This document shows, piece by piece, positions 1-13,800 of a stretch of 64,000 nt of DNA (position 1 is the stretch's first letter; every line of letters begins with the position of its first letter). The notes below the pieces were generated by a model. It did not search any database, was not told where the DNA came from, and was given only the letters and a program-made list of their open reading frames with translations. The stretch spans positions 56,468,843 through 56,532,842 of the forward strand of contig CM072810.1 of assembly GCA_037013495.1 (NCBI GenBank), read 5' to 3'. The position numbers and the translations under genes were made by a program. This stretch comes from Hippophae tibetana. Lineage: Eukaryota > Streptophyta > Magnoliopsida > Rosales > Elaeagnaceae.

Positions 1-2172
1 ATATTATTAAAATATAATAAATAAGTAATTGCAACAATAAAAAATTGTCCCTATTCCCAAGTAGCAAAGAAAACAGAATAATTTGATAGTTCATCACAAA
101 TAAATTTTACTTGTAAATCATAATTTATGTAATAACATCAAATCCAATTTAACATTAACTTTTTTACCTTACTAATTTAACATCCAATAAATTTGACAAT
201 AACTAAATGCATATACCATTATTCTTTCATATATCACCAAGAAAATACCAAGAGAATAAAACAAGTGTGATTCGGTAAAAATATCGACATTAAGTTTTCC
301 TTTTTAAAGCATTAAATTTCAAAAAAAGAAATATACACATATAAGTTTAAAAATAAATTAAATTTTTTTCAATCATAGTTTAAAACATCCATCAGACTAA
401 ATGTCAATTTTCTTATAGCTTCTTTTAAAAAGCAATACCATAATTTTTAAATATCTTACATTTCAAATTTAACATCAAATCCAACATTTATACTTCACTT
501 GATACATATAATATTATTCAAAAATAAAAAGATAATCAAGTTAAGCAGCACAGTAAAACATAGAGTCTTAAATATTTACAAGTATCACAACCAATAATGA
601 AAAGTAAAACTCACCATGCTCGCTCTTCCTTAAAACGAAGAGCTTTCTCTAGAAAAGATGGAGATCCAACCTCTTTCAAAGCAAACAGAATGGGTCTCCC
701 AATAACTTTAGATACCGTTGGTTTTTTTTGTATCTACAAAAAGGACAACCACCGAAAAATAGAAAAAGAAATAAAGCGCAGATTAGCACTTTGTAAATTA
801 ACAAACTTATTGGTCACATAGTAGTAAATTATTTGGGAAAATGATATTGGCATCAGAAAGATTTATACTTACTGAGGTTCGTCTTGCACTTTGCATAGAT
901 CCAACGTACACTAATGTGGTTTTCGGCATGCATGGTGATCGACACTAATATATGCCAACCCCGTTTTTGGAGAAGAATCTGCAACTACTCCAACAGATTC
1001 ATTAGATTTTGTCACTGAACTTTCAAGAGATTTTGATAATAGATTTCGCCCAACTTCATCAGTATCATTTGTTTCAGGAGAATTTAACCCGAGGCCAGAA
1101 CCAACTTTATGGTGCAATTCATATGGGAATCTCCCAATATACGTTTTTAACTTTTAAAAAGCTTAATAAATTAGTCATTAGAGATGTAGACATATAGAGA
1201 AAGGAAAAACGCTTAATAAATTTTACAAGTAATCTTAATTTATGTTAGCAGCATATAATATACATTAAGTAGAAAATCATGTAAATAGTAGTAAACCTTT
1301 TAATTAAAATCTAAGCATTTATACGATGCACACATTGAATTCAATATTTCCTCGAACAATAAAAGATAATGCACAATAGATGTTATAATTGGATAAAAAT
1401 AAAATAAAACTTTTCCTACGTGGATAAAAATAATTATTATAGCTTCTATTAAATATATGAATATATATAACTAAGAATATTTAAGTGGATAAAAATAAAT
1501 ATTTTAATATAAATAACTAAAAATAAGTAAAGTAATTACAATATCATAAATAAGTAGATAAAAAATCATTATTATATATATTATTAAAATATAATAAATA
1601 AGTAATTGCAACAATAAAAAAATTGCATCCATTCCCAAGTAGCAAAGAAAACAGAATAATTTGACAGTTAATCACAAATAAATTTTACTTGTAAATCATA
1701 ATTTATGTAATAACATCCAATCCAATTTAACAATAACTTTTTTGCCTTACTAATTTAACATCCAAATAAATTTGACAATAACTAAATGCATATACCATTA
1801 TTCTTTCATATATCACCAAGAAAATAACAAGAGAATAAAACAAGTGTGATTTGGTAAAAATATTGTCATTATGTTTTTATTTTTCCAGCGTACAATTTCC
1901 AAAAAGAAATATACACATAAAAGTTTAAAAATAAATTAAATTTTTTTCAATCATAGTTTAAAACATCCATCACGCTAAATGCCAATTTGCTTATAGCTTT
2001 TGTTAAAAAGAAATCCTATAATTTTGAAATATCATACATTTCAAATTTAACATCAAATCAATCATCTATACTTCACTTGATACATATAATATTATTCAAA
2101 AATAAAAAGATAATCAAGTTAAGCAGCACAGCAAAACATAGTCTTAAATATTAACAAGTATCACAACCAATA

Positions 2173-3600
2173 ATGAAAAGTAAAACTCACCTTGCTCGCT
2201 CTTCCATAAAACGAAGAGCTTTCTCTAGAAAAGATGGAGATCCAACCTCTTTCAAAGCATCCCAATAAGTGTCCCAATAACTTTAGATACCATTGGCTTT
2301 TTTTGTATCTACAAAAAGGACAACCACCGAAAAATAGAAAAAGAAATAAAGCGCAGATTAGCACTTTGCAAATTAACAAACTCATAGGTCACATAGTAGT
2401 AAATTATTTGGGAAAATGATATTGGCATCAGAAAATTTATACTCACTTAGATTCGACTTGCACTTTGCATAGATCCAACGTACACTAATGTGGTTTTCGG
2501 CATGCATGGTGATCGACACTAATATATGCCAACCTCGTTTCTGGAGAAGAATCTGCAACTACTCCAACAGATTCATTAGAATTTGTCACTGAACTTTCGA
2601 GAGATTTTGATAATAGATTTCGCCAAACTTCATCAGTATCATTTGTTTCATGAGAATTTAGCCCCAGGCCAGAACCAACTTCATGGTGCAATTCATATGG
2701 GAATCTCCCAATATACATTTTTAACTTTTAAAAAGCTTAATAAATTAGTCATTAGAGATGTCGATATATAGAGAAAGGAAAAACGTTTAATAAAATTTAC
2801 AAGTAATCATAATTTATGTTAGCAGCATATATTATACATTAAATAGAAAATCAGGTAAATAGTAGTAAACATTTTAATTAAAATCTAACCATTTATACGA
2901 TGCACACATTGAATTCAATATTTCCTCGAACAATAAAAGATAATGCACAATAGATGTTATAATTGGATAAAACTTAAAGAAAACTTTTCCTACGTGGATA
3001 AAAATAATTATTATAGCTTCTATTAAATATATGAATATATATAAGTAAGAATATTTAAGTGGATTAAAATAAAAATTTAAATATAAATAACTAAAAATAA
3101 GTAATGTAATTACAATATCATAACTAAGTAGATAAAAAATAATTATTATATATAATAACTAAGTAATTGAAACAATAAAAAAATTGCACCCATTCCCAAG
3201 TAGCAAAGAAAACAGAATAATTTGACAGTTCATCACAAATAAATTTTACTTGTAAATCATAATTTATGTAATAACATTCAATCCAATTTAACAATAACTT
3301 TTTTACCTTACTAATTTAACATCCAAATAAATTTGACAATAACTAAATTCATATACCATTATTCTTTCATATATCACCAAGAAAATACCAAGAGAATAAA
3401 ACAAGTGTGATTCGGTAAAAATATTGACATTATGTTTTTAATTTTCAAGCACACAATTTCAAAAAAAAAAAATACACATCAAATCCATCATCTATACTTC
3501 ACTTGATACATATAATATTATTCAAAAATAAAAAGATAATAGTGTTAAGCAGCACAACAAAACATAGAATCTTAAATATTTACAAGTATCACAACCAATA
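2173..3600. repeat. Satellite A unit with ~140-bp internal loss
   Basis: This unit is 1,428 bp instead of ~1,565. The missing part lies near 3,474, where an A-run followed by ATACACAT joins directly to CAAATCCATCATC. In neighbouring units about 140 bases (starting ATAAGTTTAAAAATAAATT) lie between the two. ACATC-type short matches at both edges fit a replication-slippage or end-joining deletion. Confidence 0.8.
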
Positions 3601-6600
3601 ATGAAAAGTAAAACTCACCATGCTCGCTCTTCCATAAAACGAATAGCTTTCTCTAGAAAAGATGGAGATCCAACCTCTTTCAAAGCGAACAGAATGGGTC
3701 TCCCAATAACTTTAGATACTGTTTGCTTTTTTGTATTTACAAAAAGGACAACCACCGAAAATGGAAAAAGAAATAAAGCGCAGATTAGCACTTTGCAAAT
3801 TAACAAACTCATAGGTCACATAGTAGTAAATTATTTGGGAAAATGATATTGCCATCAGAAAATTTATACTCACTTAGATTCGACTTGCACTTTGCATAGA
3901 TCGAACATACAATAATGTGGTTTTCGGCATGCATGGTGATCGACACTAATATATGCCAACCTCGTTTCTGGAGAAGAATCTGCAACTACTCCAACAGATT
4001 CATTAGAATTTGTCACTGAACTTTCGAGAGATTTTGATAATAGATTTCGCCCAACTTCATCAGCATCATTTGTTTCATGAGAATTTAGCCCGAAGCCAGA
4101 ACCAACTTCATGGTGCAATTCATATGGGAATCTCCCAATATACATTTTTAACTTTAAAAAAGCTTAATAAATTAGTCATTAGAGATGTCGATATATAGAG
4201 AAAGTAAAAACGCTTAATAAAATTTACAAGTAATCATAATTTATGTTAGCAGCATATATTATACATTAAATAGAAAATCATGTAAATAGTAGTAAACCTT
4301 TTAATTAAAATCTAAGCATTTATACGATGCACACATTGAATTCAATATTTCTTCGAACAATAAAAGATAATGCACAATAGATGTTATAATTGCATAAAAA
4401 TTAAAGAAAACTTTTCCTACGTGGATAAAAATAATTATTATAGCTTCTATTAAATATATGAATATATATAAGTAAGAATATTTAAGTGGATAAAAATAAA
4501 ATTTTAAATATAAATAACTAAAAATAAGTAAAGTAATTACAATATCATAAATAAGTAGATAAAAAATAATTATTATATATAATAAATAAGTAATTGCAAC
4601 AATAAAAAAATTGCCCCCATTCCCAAGTAGCAAAGAAAACAGAATAATTTGACAGTTCATCACAAATAAATTTTACTTGTAAATCATAATTTAGGTAATA
4701 ACATCCAATCCAATTTAACAATAACTTTTTTACCTTACTAATTTAACATCCAAGTAAATTTGACAATAACTAAATGCATATAACATTATTCTTTCATACA
4801 TCACCAAGAAAATACCCAGAGAATAAAACAAGTGTGATTCGGTAAAAATATTGACATTATGTTTTTATTTTTCAAGCACACAATTTCAAAAAAAAAAAAT
4901 ATACACAAATAAGTTTAAAAATAAATTAAAATTTTTTCAATCATAGTTTAAAACATCCATTAGACTAAATGTCAATTTGCTAATTAGCTTCTGTTAAAAA
5001 GCAATCCTATAATTTTGAAATATCTTACATTTCAAATTTAACATCAAATCCATCATCTATATTTCACTTGATACATATAATATTATTCAAAAATAAAAAG
5101 ATAATCAAGTTAAGCAGCACAGCAAAACATAGAGTCTTAAATATTTACAAGTATCACAACCAATAATGAAAAGTAAAACTCACCTTGCTCGCTCTTCCAT
5201 AAAACGAAGAGCTTTCTCTAGAAAAGATGGAGATCCAACCTCTTTCAAAGCACACAGAATGGGTCTCCCAATAACTTTAGATACCGTTTGCTTTTTTTGT
5301 ATCTACAAAAAGGACAACCACCGAAAAATGGAAAAAGAAATAAAGCGCAGATTAGCACTTTGCAAATTAACAAACTCATAGGTCACATAGTAGTAAATTA
5401 TTTGGGAAAATGATATTGGCATCAGAAAATTTATACTCACTTAGATTCGACTTGCACTTAGCCTAACCAACGTACACTAATGTGGTTTTCGGCATGCATG
5501 GTGATCGACACTAATATATGTCAACCTCGTTTCTGGAGAAGAATCTGCAACTACTCCAACAAATTCATTAGAATTTGTGACTGAACTTTCGGGAGATTTT
5601 GATAATAGATTTCGCCTAACTTCATCAGTATCATTTGTTTCATGAGAATTTAGCCCGAAGCCAGAACCAACTTCATGGTGCAATTCATATGGGAATCTCC
5701 CAATATACGTTTTTAACTTTTAAAAAGCTTAATAATAAATTAGTCATTAGAGATGTAGATATATAGAGAAAGGGAAAATGCTTAATAAATTTTACAAGTA
5801 ATCATAATTTATGTTAGCAATATATATTATACATTAAATAGAAAATCATGTAAATAGTAGTAAACCTTTTAATTAAAATCTAAGCATTTATACGATGCAC
5901 ACATTGAATTCAATATTTTCTCGAACAATAAAAGATAATACACAACAGATGTTATAATTGGATAAAACTTAAAGAAAACTTTTCCTACGTGGATAAAAAT
6001 AATTATTATAGCTTCTATTAAATATATGAATATATATAAGTAAGAATATTTAAGTGGATAAAAATAAAATTTTAAATATAAATAACTAAAAATAAGTAAA
6101 GTAATTACAATATCATAAATAAATAGATAAAAAATAATTATTATATATAATAAATAAGTAATTGCAACAATAAAAAAATTGCCCCCATTCCCAAGTAGCA
6201 AAGAAAACAGAATAATTTGACAGTTCATCACAAATAAATTTTACTTGTAACTCATAATTTATGTAATAACATACAATCCAAATTAACAATAACTTTTTTA
6301 CCTTACTAATTTAACATCCTAATAAATTTGACAATAAGTAAATGCATATAATATTATTCTTTCATATATCACCAAGAAAATACCAAGGGATTAAAACAAG
6401 TGTGATTCGGTAAAAATATTGACATTATGTTTTTATTTTTCAAGCACACAATTTCAAAAAAAAATATACACATATAAGTTTAAAAATAAATTAAATTTTT
6501 TTCAATAATAGTTTAAAACATCTATCAGACTAAATGGCAATTTGCTTATAGCTTCTGTTAAAAACCAATCCTATAATTTTAAAATATCTTACATTTCAAA

Positions 6601-6747
6601 TTTAACATCAAATCCATCATCTATACTTCACTTGATACATATAATATTATTCAAAAATAAAAAGATAATCAAGTTAAGCAGCACAGCAAAACATGGCGTC
6701 TTAAATATTTAAAAGTATCACAACCAATAATGAAAAGTAAAACTCAC

Positions 6748-6866
6748 CTTGCTCGCTCTTCCATAAAACGAAGAGCTTTCTCTAGAAAAGATGGAGATCC
6801 AACCTCTTTCAAAGCAAACAGAATGGGTCTCCCAATAACTTTAGATACCGTTTGCTTTTTTTGTAT
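6748..6866 (-). pseudogene. Exon-like segment E1 of satellite A (representative copy)
   Basis: On the minus strand this 119-base segment follows a textbook plant acceptor (TCCTTTTTGTAG) and ends at a strong donor (AAG then GTGAGT). Between them one frame is open for 39 codons, containing VSKVIGRPILFALKEVG and FLEKALRFMEERA, with ordinary codon use. I do not recognise the protein. Equivalent segments lie just above each unit landmark (for example 3,619-3,735 and 35,098-35,215) and most keep the donor and acceptor. In several copies small indels or substitutions shift or close the frame, so it is not a working exon throughout. I infer a host gene fragment swept into the satellite. An alternative is a promoterless chance frame, but the paired splice sites argue against that. 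Confidence 0.5.
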
Positions 6867-7004
6867 CTACAAAAAGGACAACCACCGAAAAATGGAAAAA
6901 GAAATAAAGCGCAGATTAGCACTTTGCAAATTAACAAACTCCTAGGTCACATAGTAGTAAATTATTTGGGAAAATGATATTGGCATCAGAAAATTTATAC
7001 TCAC

Positions 7005-7249
7005 TGAGGTTCGACTCGCACTTTGCATAGATCCAATGTACACTAATGTGGTTTTCGGCATGCATGGTGATCGACACTAATATATGCCAACCTCGTTTCT
7101 GGAGAAGAATCTGCAACTACTCCAACAGATTCATTAGAATTTGTAACTGAACTTTCGAGAGATTTTGATAATAGATTTGGCCCAACTTCATCAGTATCAT
7201 TTGTTTCATGAGAATTTAGCCCGAAGCCAGAACCAACTTCATGGTGCAA
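7005..7249 (-). pseudogene. Exon-like segment E2 of satellite A (representative copy)
   Basis: Upstream of E1 on the minus strand, this segment ends at a donor (CTCA or CTAA followed by GTGAGTATAAAT). A 138-base U-rich intron-like stretch separates it from E1. One frame is open for 68 codons here and in most units (911-1117, 2485-2718, 3870-4145, 5477-5683, 11188-11394, 12753-12959, 14321-14527, 15782-16093, 35393-35599, 36953-37159). It is Ser/Asn/Glu-rich, with the recurring core DEVGRNLLSKSLESSV. That frame stops before the donor. A different frame (start MPKTT or MSKTT) runs through the donor into the open frame of E1. Units near 8,650, 10,200 and 38,550 have lost the 68-codon frame. Protein family not recognised. 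Confidence 0.4.
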
Positions 7250-9853
7250 TTCATATGGGAATCACCCAATATACATTTTTAACTTTTAAAAAGATTAATA
7301 AATTAGTCATTAGAGATGTGGATATATAGAGAAAGGAAAAACGCTTAATAAATTTTACAAGTAATATTAATTTATGTTAGCAGCATATATTATACATTAA
7401 GTAGAAAATCATGTAAATAGTGATAAACCTTTTAATTAAAATCTAAGCATTTATACGATGCACACATTGAATTCAATATTTCCTCGAACAATAAAAGATA
7501 ATGCACAATAGATGTTATAATTGGATAAAAATTAAATAAAACTTTTCCTATGTGGATAAAAATAATTGTTATAACTTCTATTAACTATATGAATATATCT
7601 AAGTAAGAATATTTAAGTGGATAAAAATAAAATTTTAATATAAATAACTAAATATAAGTAAAGTAATTACACTATCATAAATAAATAGATAAAAAATAAT
7701 TATTATATATAATAAATAAGTAATTGCAACAATAAAAAAATTGCCCCCATTCCCAAGTAGCAAAGAAAACAGAATAATTTGCCTGTTCATCACAAATAAA
7801 TTTTACTTGTAAATCATAATTTTTGTAATAACATCCAATCCAATTTAACAATAAATTTTTTACCTTACTAATTTAACATCCAAATAAATTTGACAATAAC
7901 TAAATGCATATAACATTATTCTTTCATATATCACCAAGAAAATACCAAGAGAATAAAACAAGTGTGATTCGGTAAAAATATTGACATTATGTTTATATTT
8001 TTCAAGCACACAATTTCAAAAAAAAATATATACACATATAAGTTTAAAAATAAATTAAATTTTTTTCAATCATAGTTTAAAACATCCATTAGACTAAATG
8101 TCAATTTGCTTATTAGCTTATGTTAAAAAGCAATCCTATAATTTTGAAATATCTTACATTTCAAATTTAACATCAAATCCATCAACTATACTTCACTTGA
8201 TACATATAATATTATTCAAAAATAAAAAGATAATCAAGTTAAGCAGCACAGCAAAACATGGCGTCTTAAATATTTAAAAGTATCACAACCAATAATGAAA
8301 AGTAAAACTCACCTTGCTCGCTCTTCCATAAAACGAAGAGCTTTCTCTAGAAAAGATGGAGATCCAACCTCTTTCAAAGCATCCGAATGAGTCTCCCAAT
8401 AACTTTAGATACCGTTTGCTTTTTTTGTATCTACAAAAAGGACAACCACCGAAAAAAGGAAAAAGAAATAAAGCACAGATTAGCACTTTGCAAATTAACA
8501 AACTCGTAGGTCACATAGTAGTAAATTATTTGGGAAAATGATATTGGCATCCGAAAATTTATACTCACTGAGGTTCGACTTGTACTTTGCATAGATCATC
8601 GTACACTAATGTGGTTTTCGGCATGCATGATGATCGACACTAATATATGCCAACCTCGTTTCTGGAGAAGAATCTGCAACTACTCCAACAGATTCATTAG
8701 AATTTGTCACTGAACTTTCGAGAGATTTTGATAATAGATTTCGCCCTACTTCATGAGTATCATTTGTTTCATGAGAATATACACGAATCCAGAACCAACT
8801 TCATGGTGCAATTCATATAGGAATCGCCCAATATACATTTTTAACTTTTAAAAAGCTTAATAAATTAGTCATTAGAGATGTGGATATATAGAGAAAGGAA
8901 AAACGCTTAATAAATTTTACAAGTAATCTTAATTTATTTTAGCAGCATATATTATACATTAAGTAGAAAATCATGTAAATAGTAGTAAACCTTTTAATTA
9001 AAATCTAAGCATTTATACGATGCACACATTGAATTCAATATTTCCTCGAACAATAAAAGATAATGCACAATAGATGTTATAATTGGATAAAAATTAAATA
9101 AAACTTTTCCTACGTGGATAAAAATAATTATTATAGCTTCTATTAAATATATGAATATATCTAAGTAAGAATATTTAAGTGGATAAAAATAAAATTTTAA
9201 TATAAATAACTAAAAATAAGTAAAGTAATTACAATATCATAAATAAGTAGATAAAAAATAATTATTATATATAATAAATAAGTAATTGCAAAATAAAAAC
9301 ATTGCCCCCATTCCCTAGTAGCAAACAAAACAGAATAATTTGCGAGTTCATCACAAATAAATTTTACTTGTAAATCATAATTTATGTAATAACATCCAAT
9401 CCAATTTAACAATAACTTTTTTACCTTACTAATTTAACATCCAAATAAATTTGACAATAACTAAATGCATATAACATTATTCTTTCATATATCACCAAGA
9501 AAATACCAAGAGAATAAAACAAGTGTGATTCGGTAAAAATGTTGAGATTATGTTTATATTTTTCAAGCACGCAATTTCAAAAAAACAATATACACATATA
9601 AGTTTAAAAATAAATTAAATTTTTTTCAATCATAGTTTAAAACATCCATCAGACTAAATGTCAATTTGCTTATTAGCTAATGTTAAAAGCAATCCTATAA
9701 TTTTGAAATATCTTACATTTCAAATTTAACATCAAATCCATCATTTATACTTCACTTGATACATATAATATTATTCAAAAATAAAAAGATAATCAAGTTA
9801 AGCAGCACAGCAAAACATAGCGTCTTAAATATTTACAAGTATCACAACCAATA

Positions 9854-10873
9854 ATGAAAAGTAAAACTCACCTTGCTCGTTCTTCCATAAAACGAAGAGC
9901 TTTCTCTAGAAAAGATGGAGATCCAACCTCTTTCAAAGCATCCGAATGGGTCTCCCAATAACTTTAGATACCGTTGGCTTTTTTTGTATCTACAAAAAGG
10001 ACAACCACTGAAAAATGGAAAAAGAAATAAAGCGCAGATTAGCACTTTGCAAATTAACAAACTCATAAGTGACATAGTAGTAAATTATTTGGGAAAATGA
10101 TATTGGCATCAGAAAAATTATACTAACTTAGATTCGACTTGCACTTTGCATAACCAACGTACACTAATGTGGTTTACGGCATGCATGGTGATCGACACTA
10201 ATATATGCCAACCTCGTTTCTGGAGAAGAATCTGCAACTACTCCAACAGATTCATTAGATTTTGTCCCTGAACTTTCGAGAGATTTTGATAATAGATTTC
10301 GCCCAACTTCATCAGTATCATTTGTTTCAGGAGAATTTAACCCAAAGCGAGAACCAACTTCATGGTGCCATTCATATGGGAACCTCCGAATATACGTTTT
10401 TAACTTTTAAAAAGATTAATAAATTAGTCATTAGAGATGTAGATATATAGAGAAAGGAAAAACGCTTAATAAATTTTACAAGTAATCTTATTTTATGTTA
10501 GAAGCATATATTATACATTAAGTAGAATATCATGTAAATAGTAGTAAACCTTTTAATTAAAATCTAAGAATTTATACGATGCACACATTGAATTCAATAT
10601 TTCCTTGAACAATAAATGATAATGCACAATAGATGTTATAATTGGATAAAAATTAAATAAAACTTTTCCTACATGGATAAAAATAATTATTATAGCTTCT
10701 ATTAAATATATGAATATATATAAGTAAGAATATTTAAGTGGATAAAAATAAAATTTTTAATATAAATAACTAAAATTTTGATACATATAATATTATTCAA
10801 AAATAAAAAGATAATCAAGTTAAGCAGCACAGCAAAACATAGTCTTAAATATTTACAAGTATCACAATCAATA
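9854..10873. repeat. Satellite A unit with ~545-bp internal loss
   Basis: This unit spans 1,020 bp. At about 10,775 the sequence jumps from the TAAATAACTAAAA stretch of the AT-rich module straight to TTTTGATACATATAATATT, which in other units lies about 545 bases further on. The exon-like part is retained. Confidence 0.8.
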
Positions 10874-13800
10874 ATGAAAAGTAAAACTCACCTTGCTCGC
10901 TCTTCCATAAAACGAAGAGCTTTCTCTAGAAAAGATGGAGATCCAACCTCTTTCAAAGCAAACAGAATGGGTCTCCCAATAACTTTAGATACCATTTGCT
11001 TTTTTTGTATCTACAAAAAGGACAACCACAAAAAATTGGAAAAAGAAATAAAGCTCAGATTAGCACTTTGCAAATTAAAAAAACTCATAGGTCACATAGT
11101 AGTAAATTATTTGGGAAAATGATATTGGCATCAGAAAATTTATACTCACTGAGGTTCGACTTGCACTTTGCATAGATCCAACGTAAACTAATGTTGTTTT
11201 CGGCATTCATGGTGATCGACACTAATATATGTCAACCTCATTTCTGGAGAAGAATCTGCAACTACTCCAACAGATTCATTAGAATTTGTCACTGAACTTT
11301 CGAGAGATTTTGATAATAGATTTTGCCCAACTTCATCAGTATCATTTGTTTCATGATAATTTAGCCCCAAGCCAGAACCAACTTCATGGTGCAATTCATA
11401 TGGGAATCTCCCAATATACGTTTTTAACTTTTAAAAAGCTTAATAATAAATTAGTCATTAGAGATATAGATATATAGAGAAAGGAAAAACGCTTAATAAA
11501 TTTTACAAGTAATCATAATTTATGTTAGCAATATATATTATACATTAAATATAAAATCATGTAAATAGTAGTAAACCTTTTAATTAAAATCTAAGCATTT
11601 ATAAGACGCACACATTGAATTCAATATTTCCTCGAACAATAAAAGATAATGCACAATAGATGTTATAATTAGATAAAAATTAAATAAAAATTTTCCTACG
11701 TGGATAAAAATAATTATTATAGGTTCTATTAAATATATGAATATATCTAAGTAAGAATATTTAAGTGGATAAAAATAAAATTTTAATATAAATAACTAAA
11801 AATAAGTAAAGTAATTACAATATCATAAATAAGTAGATAAAAAATAATTATTATATATAATAAATAAGTAATTGCAACAATAAAAAAATTGCCACAATTC
11901 CCAAGTAGCAAAGAAAACAAAATAATTTGACAATTCATCACAAATAAATTATACTTGTAAATCATAATTTATGTAATAAAATCCAATCCAATTTAACAAT
12001 AACTTTTTTACCTTACTAATTTAACATCCAAATAAATTTGACAATAACTAAATGCATATAACATTACTCTTTCATATATCACCAAGAAAATACCAAGAGA
12101 ATAAAACAAGTGTGATTCGGTAAAAATATTGACATTATGTTTTTATTTTTCAAGCACACAATTTCAAAAAAACAATATACACATATAAGTTTAAAAATAA
12201 ATTAAATTTTTTTCAATCATAGTTTAAAACATCCATCAGACTAAATGTCAATTTGCTTATTAGCTTATGTTAAAAAGCAATCCTATAATTTTGAAATATC
12301 TTACATTTCAAATTTAACATCAAATCCATCATCTATACTTCACTTGATACATATAATATTATTCAAAAATAAAAAGAAAATAAAGTTAAGCAGCACAGCA
12401 AAACATAGAGTCTTAAATATTTAGAAGTATCACAACCAATAATGAAAAGTAAAACTCACCTTGCTCGCTCTTCCATAAAACGAAAAGCTTTCTCTAGAAA
12501 AGATGGAGATCCAACCCTTTCAAAGCATCCGAATGGGTCTCCCAATAACTTTAGATACCGTTGGCTTTTTTTGTATCTACAAAAAGGACAACCACCGAAA
12601 AATGGAAAAAGAAATAAAGCGCAGATTAGCACTTTGCTAATTAACAAACTCATAGGTCACATAGTAGTAAATTATTTGGGAAAATGATATTGGCAACAGA
12701 AAATTTATACTAACTTAGATTCGACTTGCACTTTGCATAGATCCAACGTACACTAATGTGGTTTTCGGCATGCATGGTGATCGACACTAATATATGTCAA
12801 CCTCGTTTCTGGAGAAGAATCTGCAACTACTCCAACAGATTCATTAGAATTTGTCACTGAACTTTCGAGAGATTTTGATAATAGATTTCGCCCAACTTCT
12901 TCGGTATCATTTGTTTCATGAGAATTTAGCCCGAAGCCAGAACCAACTTGATGGTGCAATTCATATGGGAATCGCCTAATATACTTTTTTAACTTTTAAA
13001 AAGCTTAATAATAAATTAGTCATTAGAGATGTAGATATTTAGAGGAAGGAAAAAACGCTTAATAAATTTTACAAGTAATCATAATTTATGTTAGCAATAT
13101 ATATTATACATTAAATAGAAAATCATGTAAATAGTAGTAAACCTTTTAATTAAAATCTAAGCATTTATACGATGCACACATTGAATTCAATATTTCCTCG
13201 AACAATAAAAGATAATGCACAATAGATGTTATAATTGGATAAAATTAAATAAAACTTTTCCTACGTGGATAAAAATAATTGTTATAGCTTCTATTAAATA
13301 TATGAATATATATAAGTAAGAATATTTAAGTGGATAAAAATAAAAGTTTTAATATAAATAACTAAAAAGAAGTAAAGTAATTACAATATCATAAATAAGT
13401 AGATAACAAATAATTATTATATATAATAAATAAGTAATTGCAAAAATAAAAAAATTGCCCCCATTCCCAAGTAGCAAAGAAAACAGAATAATTTGACAGT
13501 TCATCACAAATAAATTTTACTTGTAAATCATAATTTATGTAATAACATCCAATCCAATTTAACAATAACTTTTTTTACCTTACTAATTTAACATCCAAAT
13601 TAATTTGACAATAACTAAATACATATACCATTATTCTTTCATATTTCACCAAGAAAATACCAAGAGAATAAAACAAGTGTGATTCGGTAAAAATATTGAC
13701 ATTATGTTTTTATTTTTCAAGCGTACAATTTCAAAAAAACAATATACACATATAAGTTTAAAAATAAATTAAAACTTTTTCAATGATAGTTTAAAACATC

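Noticed and set aside
1009-1197. 62- to 81-codon plus-strand frames recurring in satellite A
   Set aside because: They lie antisense to the exon-like segments, which have proper splice sites on the minus strand. They are shadows of those.
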